Assembly: GCA_036563805.1 (NCBI GenBank)
Contig: DATCLS010000089.1
Coordinates: forward strand, 1 to 64,000
Direction: 5' to 3'
Length of the DNA stretch: 64,000 nucleotides
DNA from: DATCLS01 sp036563805
GTDB taxonomy: Bacteria > Actinomycetota > Acidimicrobiia > Acidimicrobiales > VFJN01
Shown: positions 40,480-48,681 of the stretch, piece after piece
How positions within the stretch are numbered: position 1 is the first letter of the stretch
Layout of the letters: the number at the start of each line of letters is the position of its first letter
Program-made: the position numbers and the translations under genes
Notes under the pieces: model-generated
What the model was told of the DNA's origin: nothing
What the model saw: only the letters and a program-made list of their open reading frames with translations
The model's database searches: none

Positions 40480-42564
40480 CTACGCGGCGATGGTCCCGAG
40501 CACCAGTGGGACGACGCGGGGCGCCCCGGCCCGGCGCAGGAGCCCGCCGACCATCGCCAGCGTCCAGCCCGAGTGGCGGCGGTCATCGAGCAGCACGCCG
40601 GTGGTGGCCGGCGGCGCGCCGGTGACCGCGAAGGCGCCGCGCACGTTGGCCGCCTGCTGGACGGCGTTGGCCATCTCCCGCTGCGGCGGCCGGGCCTCGC
40701 GCCGGGTCACCAGGTCGAGGTAGGGCACGTCCAGCTCGGCCGCCACCCGCTTGCCCAGCTCCACGAGCGTGCCGCCGAGGCTCGTCGAGGGCACGCTGGT
40801 GATCCAGCCCGGGCCCACCGCCCGGACCGCGTCGGCCAGCGCCCGGACCAGGTCGTCCTCGAACTCCCCCGTCTCCAGGCCCCGGGCCACCGCCGGCCAC
40901 CAGCCCCCGTCGCCGAACCGGGCCAGCGACCAGCCCCGATCGACCCGAGCGTCCTCGGGGATCTTGCGCATCGTGCCCTCGGGGTCCGGCGCCATCTTCT
41001 TGGCCTCGATCTCCACCGGCCGGGAGCGGAGGAACCGGGCCGCCTGCTCGACCAGCTCCTCGTCGAGCGGCCCGTCGTAGCGGGGCCCGGCGCACACGGA
41101 GCACCGCCCGCAGTCGGTGGCCTCGGGGTCGTCGAGCTCCTCCTGCAGGGTGCGCATCAGGCAGCGGCCGTCGCGGCCGAACGCGGCCATCGCCTGCTGC
41201 TCGGCCCGGCGCAGCGCCGTGACCTGGGCGTAGCGGTCGGCGTCGTACTCCCACCGGGCGCCCGGCACCAGCGCCCAGCGCGAGCCCTCACGCCGCACCG
41301 CCCCGTCGACGTCGAGGATCTTCAGCATCGCCTCGATCCGGCCCATGCCGAGATTGACCTGGCCCATGAGCTGGCGGGTGGTCAGCCCGGTGTCGCCGGC
41401 TGCGTCCAGCTCGCGGAGCACCGCCTCGAACCGGTCGCGGGACGGGAACGCCTGCTCGATGAAGAAGTCCTGGATGCGGCGGTCCTCGCCGCCCCGGAGC
41501 AGCACGATCTCGGCGTGTTCGACACCCCGACCGGCCCGCCCCACCTGCTGGTAGTACGACACGACAGAGCCGGGCGCCTGGTAGTGCACCACGAAGGTCA
41601 GGTCGGCCTTGTCGTAGCCCATGCCCAGCGCGCTGGTGGCGACGACGGCCTTGAGCTGGTTGTCGAGGAGGCGGGTCTCGGTGGCCACCCGGTCGGCCGG
41701 GTCCTGCTCGCCGCTGTAGGGGGCGGCGGCGATGCCGTTGGCGTCGAGGAACGTCGCCACCTGCTCGGCGTCACGCTTGGTGAGCGTGTAGACGATGCCC
41801 GAGCCCGGCAGCGTCGGCAGGTGCTGGACGAGCCAGGCCAGGCGCTGGGCCGGCTGCGGCAGCTCCAGGGCCTCCAGGCGAAGGCTGGTGCGGGCCAGCG
41901 AGCCCCGGTAGGTGCGCAGCTCGGGGCCGCCCGGGGCCGTGAGCTGCTCGCTGACGTCGGCCACCACGCGCTGGTTGGCGGTGGCCGTCGTGCCCAGGAC
42001 CGCCACGTCCGGCGGGAGGGCGTCGAGCATGTCCTTCACCCGCCGGTAGTCGGGGCGGAAGTCGTGCCCCCAGTCCGAGATGCAATGCGCCTCGTCGATC
42101 ACCAGCAGGCCGACCGAGCGGGCGAACAGCGGGAGCATCGCCTCGCGGAACTTCGGGTTGTTCAGCCGCTCCGGGCTGATCAGCAGCAGGTCGACCGTGT
42201 CGGCGGCGAGCCGCTCGCGGATGGCGTCCCACTCGTCGCGGTTGGTGCTGTTGACCGTGTGGGCCCGCAGGCCGAGGCGCTCGGCCGCCGCGATCTGGTT
42301 GCGCATGAGCGCCAGCAGGGGGCTGACGATGAGCGTCGGCCCGGCGCCGGCCTCCCGCAGCAGCGCGGTGGCCACGAAGTACACGGCCGACTTGCCCCAG
42401 CCCGTGCGCTGCACGCACAGCACCCGGGCCCGGTCGACGACCAGGTCGCGGATGGCCTCGAGCTGGCCGGCGCGGAAGCCGGCGCCGTCGTCCGCGGTCA
42501 GCGCCCGCAGCCGCGCCAGGGCGGTGGCGGCGAAGCGGTCGTCGGGGGCCGGCATGCCCGCCAT
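40480..42564 (-). CDS. recQ: RecQ-family ATP-dependent DNA helicase with C-terminal PRTase-like segment
   Basis: A 694-residue 3'-5' SF2 helicase for recombination and fork repair. Motif I is GWGKSAVYF, motif II DEAHCISDWGHDFRPDYRR, and later motifs include GIVYTLTKRDAEQVATFL and QQVGRAGRG. The zinc-binding region has CGRCSVC. The last about 110 residues resemble a phosphoribosyltransferase-like fold (GVLLDDRRHSGWTLAMVGGLLRRAG), an arrangement known in actinobacterial RecQ-like proteins. ATG 42564 is preferred: the in-frame ATG 42705 overlaps the apparent promoter (TACAAT, minus, 42704-42709). Divergent from doxX. Confidence 0.94.
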   Translation of the reverse strand: MAGMPAPDDRFAATALARLRALTADDGAGFRAGQLEAIRDLVVDRARVLCVQRTGWGKSAVYFVATALLREAGAGPTLIVSPLLALMRNQIAAAERLGLRAHTVNSTNRDEWDAIRERLAADTVDLLLISPERLNNPKFREAMLPLFARSVGLLVIDEAHCISDWGHDFRPDYRRVKDMLDALPPDVAVLGTTATANQRVVADVSEQLTAPGGPELRTYRGSLARTSLRLEALELPQPAQRLAWLVQHLPTLPGSGIVYTLTKRDAEQVATFLDANGIAAAPYSGEQDPADRVATETRLLDNQLKAVVATSALGMGYDKADLTFVVHYQAPGSVVSYYQQVGRAGRGVEHAEIVLLRGGEDRRIQDFFIEQAFPSRDRFEAVLRELDAAGDTGLTTRQLMGQVNLGMGRIEAMLKILDVDGAVRREGSRWALVPGARWEYDADRYAQVTALRRAEQQAMAAFGRDGRCLMRTLQEELDDPEATDCGRCSVCAGPRYDGPLDEELVEQAARFLRSRPVEIEAKKMAPDPEGTMRKIPEDARVDRGWSLARFGDGGWWPAVARGLETGEFEDDLVRALADAVRAVGPGWITSVPSTSLGGTLVELGKRVAAELDVPYLDLVTRREARPPQREMANAVQQAANVRGAFAVTGAPPATTGVLLDDRRHSGWTLAMVGGLLRRAGAPRVVPLVLGTIAA

Positions 42565-42701
42565 GGTGACACGTGGTCGGCGCCGGGCCGGGCGGCCGGC
42601 CCGGCGGCCCCGGCACCCCGGCATCCCGGCCGACTGCGTGGGCGGGCCAGGCCAACGTCGCGGGACCAGGCGCGGCCCCGCGACCGACTCTCGCTCGAGT
42701 G

Positions 42702-42719
42702 ACATTGTAATGTTATTAT
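42702..42719. promoter_or_regulatory. Inverted repeat in recQ/doxX divergent promoter
   Basis: ACATTGTAATGT (42702-42713) is an inverted repeat with a 2-bp centre. It carries TACAAT on the minus strand (42704-42709, recQ side) and is followed by TATTAT on the plus strand (42714-42719, doxX side). Likely a shared operator; the regulator is unknown. Confidence 0.45.
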
Positions 42720-42758
42720 CAGCTTCCGGGCGGCGGCTGGGGAGAGGGGGAACCGCCG

Positions 42759-43352
42759 ATGACCATCATCAACGCGCGTCCGGCCGACACGGGAAGCGGG
42801 CTCGAACGCCAGCTGGCCCGGCTCTCGGGACCGTTCCTGTCGCTGTTCCGCATCGTCGTGGGCTTCCTGTTCGCCTGCCACGGTGCGGCCTCTCTGTTCG
42901 GGGTGCTGGGGGGCGCCTACGGCGGGGGCACGGTCGACGTCGGGTCCTGGCCCGACTGGTACGCGGCCACCATTCAGCTGGTGTGCGGTGGACTGGTGAC
43001 CCTCGGGGTCGCCACCCGCAGCGCCGCCACTCTGTGCTCGGGGTCGATGGCGTACGCCTACTTCGTCGTGCACCAGGGCGACGCCCTGTTCCCGCTGGAG
43101 AACGGCGGCGAGTCGGCGGCCATGTTCTGCTGGGCGCTCGCCCTGATCGCCGTGCTCGGCCCGGGGCCGCTGGCGGTGGGCGGGCTGCTGCGGGGTCGGG
43201 CAGCGTCGCCGCCTAATGCGGCCCGCCCGGCCCCTCGGCGTCGACCGTTTGGCCGACGCCCGTCAGACGCCGGTCAAACGGTCGCACGACGGCCTCACCG
43301 AACGCCGAACCCCAGCCGCGTCCCAGCCCTCAAGCGTCGAGCGGTCCCCTGA
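42759..43352 (+). CDS. DoxX-family membrane protein with abnormal C-terminal tail
   Basis: A 197-residue protein; the first about 145 residues are a DoxX-like four-helix membrane domain: FLSLFRIVVGFLFACHGAASLFG, TIQLVCGGLVTLGVATRSAA, SGSMAYAYFVVH and AMFCWALALIAVLGPGP. GAGAGGGGG precedes ATG 42759. The last about 50 residues (from RGRAASPP) are Arg/Pro-rich, run through the stem-loop at 43242-43284 and overlap the end of the convergent helicase gene by 23 nt. DoxX proteins normally stop about where this tail begins, so the natural 3' end was probably lost when the adjacent helicase module arrived. Confidence 0.88.
   Translation: MTIINARPADTGSGLERQLARLSGPFLSLFRIVVGFLFACHGAASLFGVLGGAYGGGTVDVGSWPDWYAATIQLVCGGLVTLGVATRSAATLCSGSMAYAYFVVHQGDALFPLENGGESAAMFCWALALIAVLGPGPLAVGGLLRGRAASPPNAARPAPRRRPFGRRPSDAGQTVARRPHRTPNPSRVPALKRRAVP
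43242..43284. repeat. 10-bp inverted repeat at the helicase-module edge
   Basis: CGACCGTTTG (43242-43251) and CAAACGGTCG (43275-43284) are exact inverted copies around a 23-nt loop, inside the abnormal doxX tail. It could be a terminator of the original locus or a trace of the insertion edge. No matching copy was found near 47.6-48.7 kb. Confidence 0.5.
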
Positions 43353-45183
43353 CCGAGGACAGCTCGGATGCCGAACGCTCGACGTCGGCACGGAACGGAG
43401 AGTCCGCCGTGGCGACAACGGTGAGCTGGTCGACGGCCCTGGTGAAGCCGACGTAGAGAAGCTTCCGGGCGGTGGTGAGGTCGTCGTCACGGGCGCCGAG
43501 ACCACATGCGATGACGTTCGCGAACTCCAAGCCCTTGGCCGATTGGATGGTCGACACGATGACCGGCGCATCGGTCGAGCCAGCAAGATCCCTGTTGGCC
43601 TTTTGGCTCGGATCGGTCACCCAGAAGGCGGGGATCGACGCCTCCGCGAGTGCATCGACGAGCCGACGTGGCAGGTAATCGGGCGTGCCTTGCTGATCAC
43701 CGTGGAGGACAGCGATCGACCGCGCGGGCGACCGCGGCGAATAGCAGCGCTTCACCGCATCCACGACGAGGCGGACCTCGTCGTCCTGGTCGCGGGCGAT
43801 GGTGACCGTAGGAAGGGGCCCGGTCCGTTCGGCCGACTCGGCGGGGATGATCGACAGCTCGTCCTCGGGATCCGGGACCTCGTCGACCGAGATGGTCGGA
43901 TCCGAGGTGAGGAACGCATGGGCAAACTCCAGGATCTCCCGCGTGTTCCTGTAGTTGACCCGCAGAACACGAGTCCGCCCCTGCGCCCGGATCCCGGCAT
44001 CTTTCCAGCGGAAGTTCTTGCGGAAGATGTTCTGTGCCGAGTCGGCGACGATGACCAGATCCTGCTGGTCTGGATCCTCCGCCTCGAGCATCTCGACGCA
44101 GAACTGGAGCGCCTGCGTGTCGAAGTCCTGGGCCTCGTCCACCAGGACCGCTCGATACTTGAGGCCGTTGGTCCTCCGAAGGGCATCGAGCGCCGCGGCG
44201 GCGACCTGGGCCGTGCCGCCATCGTAGCCCGGGTGCCGATCACCAGCGGCACGGATCGCTCGTGCCATCAGCTTGTCCAGGTTCACGACCTCCACGTTGG
44301 GGAGGTCCGCGAGCTGGGACCGGATGAGGCTCGCGAGCGCGCGCGTGTAGCAGGTGACGAGGATCTTCCGGCTCGGGAGCAGGCGAGCGAGCAGCCGAGC
44401 CCGATGGACGAGGACCAAGGTCTTACCGCTGCCGGCCACGCCACGGATGACCCGGTGGCCGCTCCCGAGGCTCTTGGCAAAGGCTTCCTGGCGCCGGTCG
44501 AGAACCTTGACATCGTCCCCGGGCCTCCCCGTGCCCGGCGTGAAGAGGGACCCTTGTGCTGCCGGAGCGCTGGGCTGGATCACGACGTCGGGGTGGATGA
44601 CCCCTCGCAGCTCCGCGACCTGACGATCGGTCAGTTCGTTCTCCAGCGGGGATCCGACGGCGTGGGCGAACAGCCGCAGAAGCCGACGACTCTCGCCGTC
44701 CTGGATGGCCGAGTCCAGGTCGGGCTTGAAGACACAGACGTCCAGGTCGACCAACTTCCCGATCCCGAGGCGCTCCGCTTCGGCCCGGTCGACGCCCGAG
44801 AACGCCGCGGCCGCGCCGACCGGGACATGCGCGAGAGACCGGTGGCCAGCCAGCACCCGGCGCAGGGTGCCCGCGAGAGCCTCGGCCCGTTCGAGCGGGT
44901 TGTCGAGCTCCCGTTCCTCGCCATCGAGCTCGACGCGGAGTTTGCCGCGGATCGCTCCCAGGAGTCGCGATCGGTCCTTACCTTTGAGGACCTCGAGCAC
45001 GACGACACCGATGCGGGGCTCGAGCACCACGAGATGCGGGTGTCGACCCTCGGGGTCGAACAGCGGCTCGTACCAAACGGTGGCGTCGTCCTCGAACGCA
45101 ACCCCGAACGCCCGCGCCACCCGCCGAATTGCCTCTGAGACGTCCTTCCGGCTCCCGAGGTTGTCCGGGATCAGAAATGCCAT
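43330..45183 (-). CDS. NERD-like nuclease / UvrD-like SF1 helicase
   Basis: A 617-residue two-part protein. The N-terminal about 150 residues resemble a nuclease-related domain (HPHLVVLEPRIGVVVLEV, then KGK), where the usual catalytic Asp appears replaced, so nuclease activity is uncertain. From about 275 on it is a UvrD/Rep-like helicase: Walker A GVAGSGKT, LVTCYTRALASLI, Walker B LVDEAQDFD, LRVNYRNTREI, STIQSAKGLEF and LYVGFTRA. It starts 7 nt after the upstream helicase gene, forming a two-gene operon. Its codon third positions are visibly less GC-biased than those of the neighbouring genes. Probable role in DNA processing or phage defence (inference). Confidence 0.9.
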   Translation of the reverse strand: MAFLIPDNLGSRKDVSEAIRRVARAFGVAFEDDATVWYEPLFDPEGRHPHLVVLEPRIGVVVLEVLKGKDRSRLLGAIRGKLRVELDGEERELDNPLERAEALAGTLRRVLAGHRSLAHVPVGAAAAFSGVDRAEAERLGIGKLVDLDVCVFKPDLDSAIQDGESRRLLRLFAHAVGSPLENELTDRQVAELRGVIHPDVVIQPSAPAAQGSLFTPGTGRPGDDVKVLDRRQEAFAKSLGSGHRVIRGVAGSGKTLVLVHRARLLARLLPSRKILVTCYTRALASLIRSQLADLPNVEVVNLDKLMARAIRAAGDRHPGYDGGTAQVAAAALDALRRTNGLKYRAVLVDEAQDFDTQALQFCVEMLEAEDPDQQDLVIVADSAQNIFRKNFRWKDAGIRAQGRTRVLRVNYRNTREILEFAHAFLTSDPTISVDEVPDPEDELSIIPAESAERTGPLPTVTIARDQDDEVRLVVDAVKRCYSPRSPARSIAVLHGDQQGTPDYLPRRLVDALAEASIPAFWVTDPSQKANRDLAGSTDAPVIVSTIQSAKGLEFANVIACGLGARDDDLTTARKLLYVGFTRAVDQLTVVATADSPFRADVERSASELSSVRGPLDA

Positions 45184-45190
45184 GTACGAA

Positions 45191-47587
45191 TCACTCCACC
45201 AGCAACCGACGACGCGCCGCGACCACGACTGCCTCGTCGGTGATGCACGCAGCCGGCTTCGCCGGGTCTGCGCTCCCGACCGCCATCGCCGTTTCGCCTC
45301 CAAAGGCTATAGGAGCCGGCCCGAGCGTCCGAAGTCTCAGGTCTGCCGACGACGACTCCAGATCCAAAGCGATCTCCACCGGTGCTCGGATAGTGACGGA
45401 ATGGCCGAGTGCGGGGAGGCGGTTCGCGACGTGGTCGAGCCAGGGACCCGCCAGTTCCTCGGTTGCGACGTTCACGTCGACGGAGGTGGGATCGACGGGC
45501 AGTCTCTCGACCAGACGTGCGGCAGCAGTAGGCCAGTTCGGCACCCACTCGATCGCCGCTGATCCCGCGAGCGTCGGTATCAGCGCTTCGGCCTCGACCG
45601 TGACAGCCCCGTGGTGAGCTGCGAGGTCGATCAAGGACCGCGCCGGCGACGTGGTTGGATGCTTCGCGGTGAGAAAGCGAAGGTCGGCAACGACCAACAG
45701 CTTCCCCTTCGCCCGCGACACCCCGACGTTGAGCAGGCGCAAGGCGAGCTCGGGGTCGCGCCCTGTGAGCCGGCTCGGGCCGCTCTGCGGTTCGGCGTCG
45801 GCCAGGTCGACGATGACCACGTCTCTCTCCGAGCCTTGGAAGCGATGGGTGGTCGCCGCCGTCGCGACACGTAGACCGCGCAACGCCGCCTCGAGAAGAC
45901 GGGCCTGAGCTCGATAGGGAGCGACGACGCCCACACTGGTCGCTCCGGCACCGGCAAGGAGATGCGCCAGCGAGGTGGTGAGCGCGGCGGTTAGCAGGTT
46001 GACCCGCGAGTAGGAGTCGGGGTCGGCCTCGACCAGGCACGAGGTGGCGAGGCTCGAGGTGTCGATGACCACGATCTCGACGCCCTCGGCAGGTGGGAGC
46101 GCGGCGATGTCCCGGGCCCGCTCGGCAGCCGCCGGATGCGTGTGTAGCAGGTCAAAGTAGGCGAACTTGCCGACGACGGAGCTGATCGTCTCACCCATCC
46201 GATGCTGCATGTGCAGGATGGCGAGCCGGCCGTCGGGCTCATCGGCCTCGAAACGCGAGAGCACACCGGCGACCTCGAACACGTCCCGCCCGAACCATTG
46301 ACGTGTGCTCTGACGCTCGGACACGGCGATGGGCGGTAGCTGCCGGAAGTCACCGAAGCACGCCAGAGTCGAGGCCCCGCGCAGCGCTGTGGCCAAGAGG
46401 AACGGGAGTCCACTCATGCTGGCCTCGTCGACGATGACGGCGCTGGTGGGCAGCCGCCACAACAAGTCGTCGAGCACGAGCTTCGACAGCGTCGCACCCA
46501 CGACCGCGGCATCGCGGATCAACGCAGCCCGCGCATCCCGGAGCTGGGTCCCGATGTGGGCCAGCTCCGCTCGGACGCTTTCGAGATCCTTCGCGAGCGT
46601 CTCCTGTTTGCTCTCGCTGGCTGCCGCCTTGAGCCGAGCGCTCAGAGCTCGACGTTCCGCCTCGAGCTCGTCGCGCCGGCGGACGAGCTGGGGATGATCC
46701 CGGGCGATGATCTCGTCCGGCAGGATCTCGGGGCGTTCCCGCACGATCGGCAGGTGCGGTGTGCCGACCCGTAGCACCCGGCCGGCCTCGACGAGGCCCG
46801 ATCCATCGAGCGCGTCGGCGATCCGGGCCATCGCGACGTCGACCGCCGCGTTGGCGTGGGCAACGACGAGGACTCGCCGATCAGTGCCGCCGCCGGACTG
46901 GTCGGCCTCGAGATCGCCGAGCAACGCCTCCGCCGGAGCCGACCGGTTCGAAAGCTCATGAGCGAGAAGCGCGGCCGCGCCCGCCAGGGTAGAGGTCTTG
47001 CCGGTACCGGGAGGACCCCAAACGAACCGCAGCCCGGGCCGGGAGGCGTGGACGGCGGCTCGAAGCTGCTCGCGGCTGAGGTCCAGCGGGTTGTATGTGC
47101 CACCGCACGTGGCCGCCCGTGTCTGCGAGCCCACCGGGGCCGGTTCGTCGAGATCGAGGAGGGCCTCAGCGAGGCCGACATCGCCACCAACCTCGAGCAG
47201 CTCTGTGAGCCGGTCACGCAGGGCATCCAGGATGAACCACGGCTGGACCGACAAGGCGGCGTGCGGCAGCGTTTCACCCAGCTCGGCGTCCACGCCGAGA
47301 ACGATGTCGAAGTCACCGACCGCCAAGACCGTGGCCCTGACCGGATCGCAGCCATCGATCAGCAGACGGCCCGGCGTCTCCGGTGGGACGGACGACACGA
47401 CGTCGAGCTCGAAGGACCAGAGCCGCTGGGTACCGATTTGCGCCACCGGCCGGCCGTTGCGGAGATCGACGGCGGAGCTGTCCGTGGCAGCCAATGCAGA
47501 CAGCTCGTCACCGATCGCTTCGATCACCTCGACCACGACATCGCGGACCAGGCCGAGGATGGGTTGAGGAGACGCCGCCGCTGCCAT
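45191..47587 (-). CDS. Upf1/Dna2-like SF1 helicase with coiled coil (AAA_11/AAA_12)
   Basis: A 798-residue SF1B-type helicase. Walker A is GPPGTGKTST near residue 192. A coiled coil of about 60 residues (RRRDELEAERRALSARLKAA onward) interrupts the motor, as in COG1112-type helicases. Walker B is VIVDEASM, followed by CFGDFRQLPPI, QHRM, VGVVAPYRAQ, THRFQGSERDVVIVDL and NVGVSRAKGKLLVVAD. The N-terminal 150 residues and C-terminal about 150 residues match nothing I recognise; no PLD HKD or kinase motif is seen. It is the first gene of the pair. The helicase class is shared with Mokosh-type defence helicases, but the domain set differs. Confidence 0.92.
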   Translation of the reverse strand: MAAAASPQPILGLVRDVVVEVIEAIGDELSALAATDSSAVDLRNGRPVAQIGTQRLWSFELDVVSSVPPETPGRLLIDGCDPVRATVLAVGDFDIVLGVDAELGETLPHAALSVQPWFILDALRDRLTELLEVGGDVGLAEALLDLDEPAPVGSQTRAATCGGTYNPLDLSREQLRAAVHASRPGLRFVWGPPGTGKTSTLAGAAALLAHELSNRSAPAEALLGDLEADQSGGGTDRRVLVVAHANAAVDVAMARIADALDGSGLVEAGRVLRVGTPHLPIVRERPEILPDEIIARDHPQLVRRRDELEAERRALSARLKAAASESKQETLAKDLESVRAELAHIGTQLRDARAALIRDAAVVGATLSKLVLDDLLWRLPTSAVIVDEASMSGLPFLLATALRGASTLACFGDFRQLPPIAVSERQSTRQWFGRDVFEVAGVLSRFEADEPDGRLAILHMQHRMGETISSVVGKFAYFDLLHTHPAAAERARDIAALPPAEGVEIVVIDTSSLATSCLVEADPDSYSRVNLLTAALTTSLAHLLAGAGATSVGVVAPYRAQARLLEAALRGLRVATAATTHRFQGSERDVVIVDLADAEPQSGPSRLTGRDPELALRLLNVGVSRAKGKLLVVADLRFLTAKHPTTSPARSLIDLAAHHGAVTVEAEALIPTLAGSAAIEWVPNWPTAAARLVERLPVDPTSVDVNVATEELAGPWLDHVANRLPALGHSVTIRAPVEIALDLESSSADLRLRTLGPAPIAFGGETAMAVGSADPAKPAACITDEAVVVAARRRLLVE

Positions 47588-47759
47588 ATGGACCCCAAGT
47601 CTCGACCTTACCCATCGACCGTGGTGCGAGGTTGGGCGCCGTTCGGCCGATGGAGGAGGCGGCTACATCTCCTGGTCGACGGCCCGACGGCCCGACGGGT
47701 CGTGTGGGGCGACGGGCCGAGCAGGGGCGGGGCGGAGAGCGGCCCGGTACGTTCCGCAC

Positions 47760-48043
47760 GTGTCGGTGTTGCGCACGCTCGCCCTGGTCGCCGTCGCCGC
47801 GGTCGCCGAGATCGTGGCGCCTGGCTCGTTCGGCAGGGCGTGCGCGAGCACCGGGCGTCGCCTGGATCGGCGCCGGCGACGCCGCCCTCGCCGACTAGGC
47901 GTCGTCGCCACCCTCCGTACGACCCCCATTTCGGGCCATCCTCGCCGGCTACGGCGGCATCTTCATCGTCGCCGGCTCCCTCTGACTTGGGGCATCGTCG
48001 TCGACGCCTTCCGGCCCGGTGACCGGCCCGACGCGGCGCCTGA
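47760..48043 (+). pseudogene. ynfA: ynfA (UPF0060 membrane protein) remnant with several frameshifts
   Basis: Conserved YnfA segments appear in order but in changing frames: VLRTLALVAVAAVAEI, then AWLVRQGVREHR, VAWIGAGDAALA, GVVATLRT, DPHFG, AILAGYGGIFIVAGSL, and TWGIVVDAFRP with DRPDA. At least five frame changes occur in about 280 bp, so no functional four-helix membrane protein can be made. The order and spacing match the full family, so it is a decayed complete copy, not a fragment. The C-terminal VCLVGV segment is missing. It lies next to the helicase operon. Confidence 0.85.
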
Positions 48044-48342
48044 CCATGACCGTCGAGGGCCGCGAGGTGCTCGACGTCGTGTACGACAGGGTCGGCCGAT
48101 CGGCCAGGTCAGCGTGTTCACCCGGGGAGCGGCCGCGGCCGACGAGCCCCGGGTCACGGACTTCGCCGACTTCGCCGCCGCCGGCACGGTCCCCTTGAGA
48201 CGCCTACTGCACAGGCGTGTTCTGACCGACCCGGGTCTTCCAGCCGGTCGGCCGTGGACGAGCACGGCGGGCGCTGTCGGGCGGGCTCGCCTGCTGGGCC
48301 ATCGACGCGGCTCCTGACTGGGTGGTCGGGACGTCGCCGCCG

Positions 48343-48373
48343 AGTCTGCGACCTCAACCTCACTTGAGGTCAA
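48343..48373 (-). promoter_or_regulatory. SoxR-type (MerR-family) promoter with 19-bp spacer
   Basis: CCTCAA-N6-TTGAGG (48352-48369) matches the symmetric SoxR box. On the minus strand it is flanked by -35 TTGACC (48368-48373) and -10 CAGACT (48343-48348) with a 19-bp spacer, the elongated spacing diagnostic of MerR-family promoters. The symmetry extends two more base pairs each side. No soxR gene or intact target is visible; transcription would run into decayed DNA. Confidence 0.6.
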
Positions 48374-48681
48374 GCGCTCCGGGTGCGCCACGGCTCCTTG
48401 AGGATCGTGCGGGCTATCCAACACGAGGAACCCGGATTGCCGAAGACCAGCGCCCGGGAGGGCCCCGGCGGCGCCGGCGCGAGGGTGGTGGCCACCCACG
48501 GCGACGGCACGCCACACCGACACCCCCAGGCGCACTGCTGCACCTCCGGGGGCGGGGGGCGCCAGCGTGGCGAGCTGGGTCGTGAGTCGTAGATGGGCAA
48601 CGCCCGCTCGTCGCGCCGGCCCCCGGCTCGTCGTCGCGGCGGGACGGGCGCGCCCCGCAGCCGCTGCAGGACCAGCCGGAC

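Larger units (their letters stand above)
47588..48681. other. Decayed, gene-poor region beside the helicase pair
   Basis: No intact gene is visible. The region holds the ynfA remnant (47760-48043) and a SoxR-type promoter (48343-48373). It also has a possible second remnant at about 48046-48210, where TVEGREVLDVVYDRVG in one frame continues as GQVSVFTRGAAAADEPRVTDFADF in the next, suggesting a one-base frameshift. From 48380 to 48681 I see nothing interpretable. Multiple frame breaks within 1.1 kb between intact neighbours indicate decay rather than random sequence error. Confidence 0.65.

Noticed and set aside
42565..42705. RecQ start at ATG 42705
   Set aside because: The added 47 residues are Arg/Pro-rich and the ATG sits within the apparent divergent promoter; ATG 42564 fits the family.
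48370..48681. Possible remnant of soxR beside the SoxR-type box
   Set aside because: No MerR helix-turn-helix or Cys cluster could be read in any frame on either strand.
43242..48681. Insertion sequence or integron around the helicase pair
   Set aside because: No transposase or integrase, no target-site duplication, and no matching terminal repeat was found.
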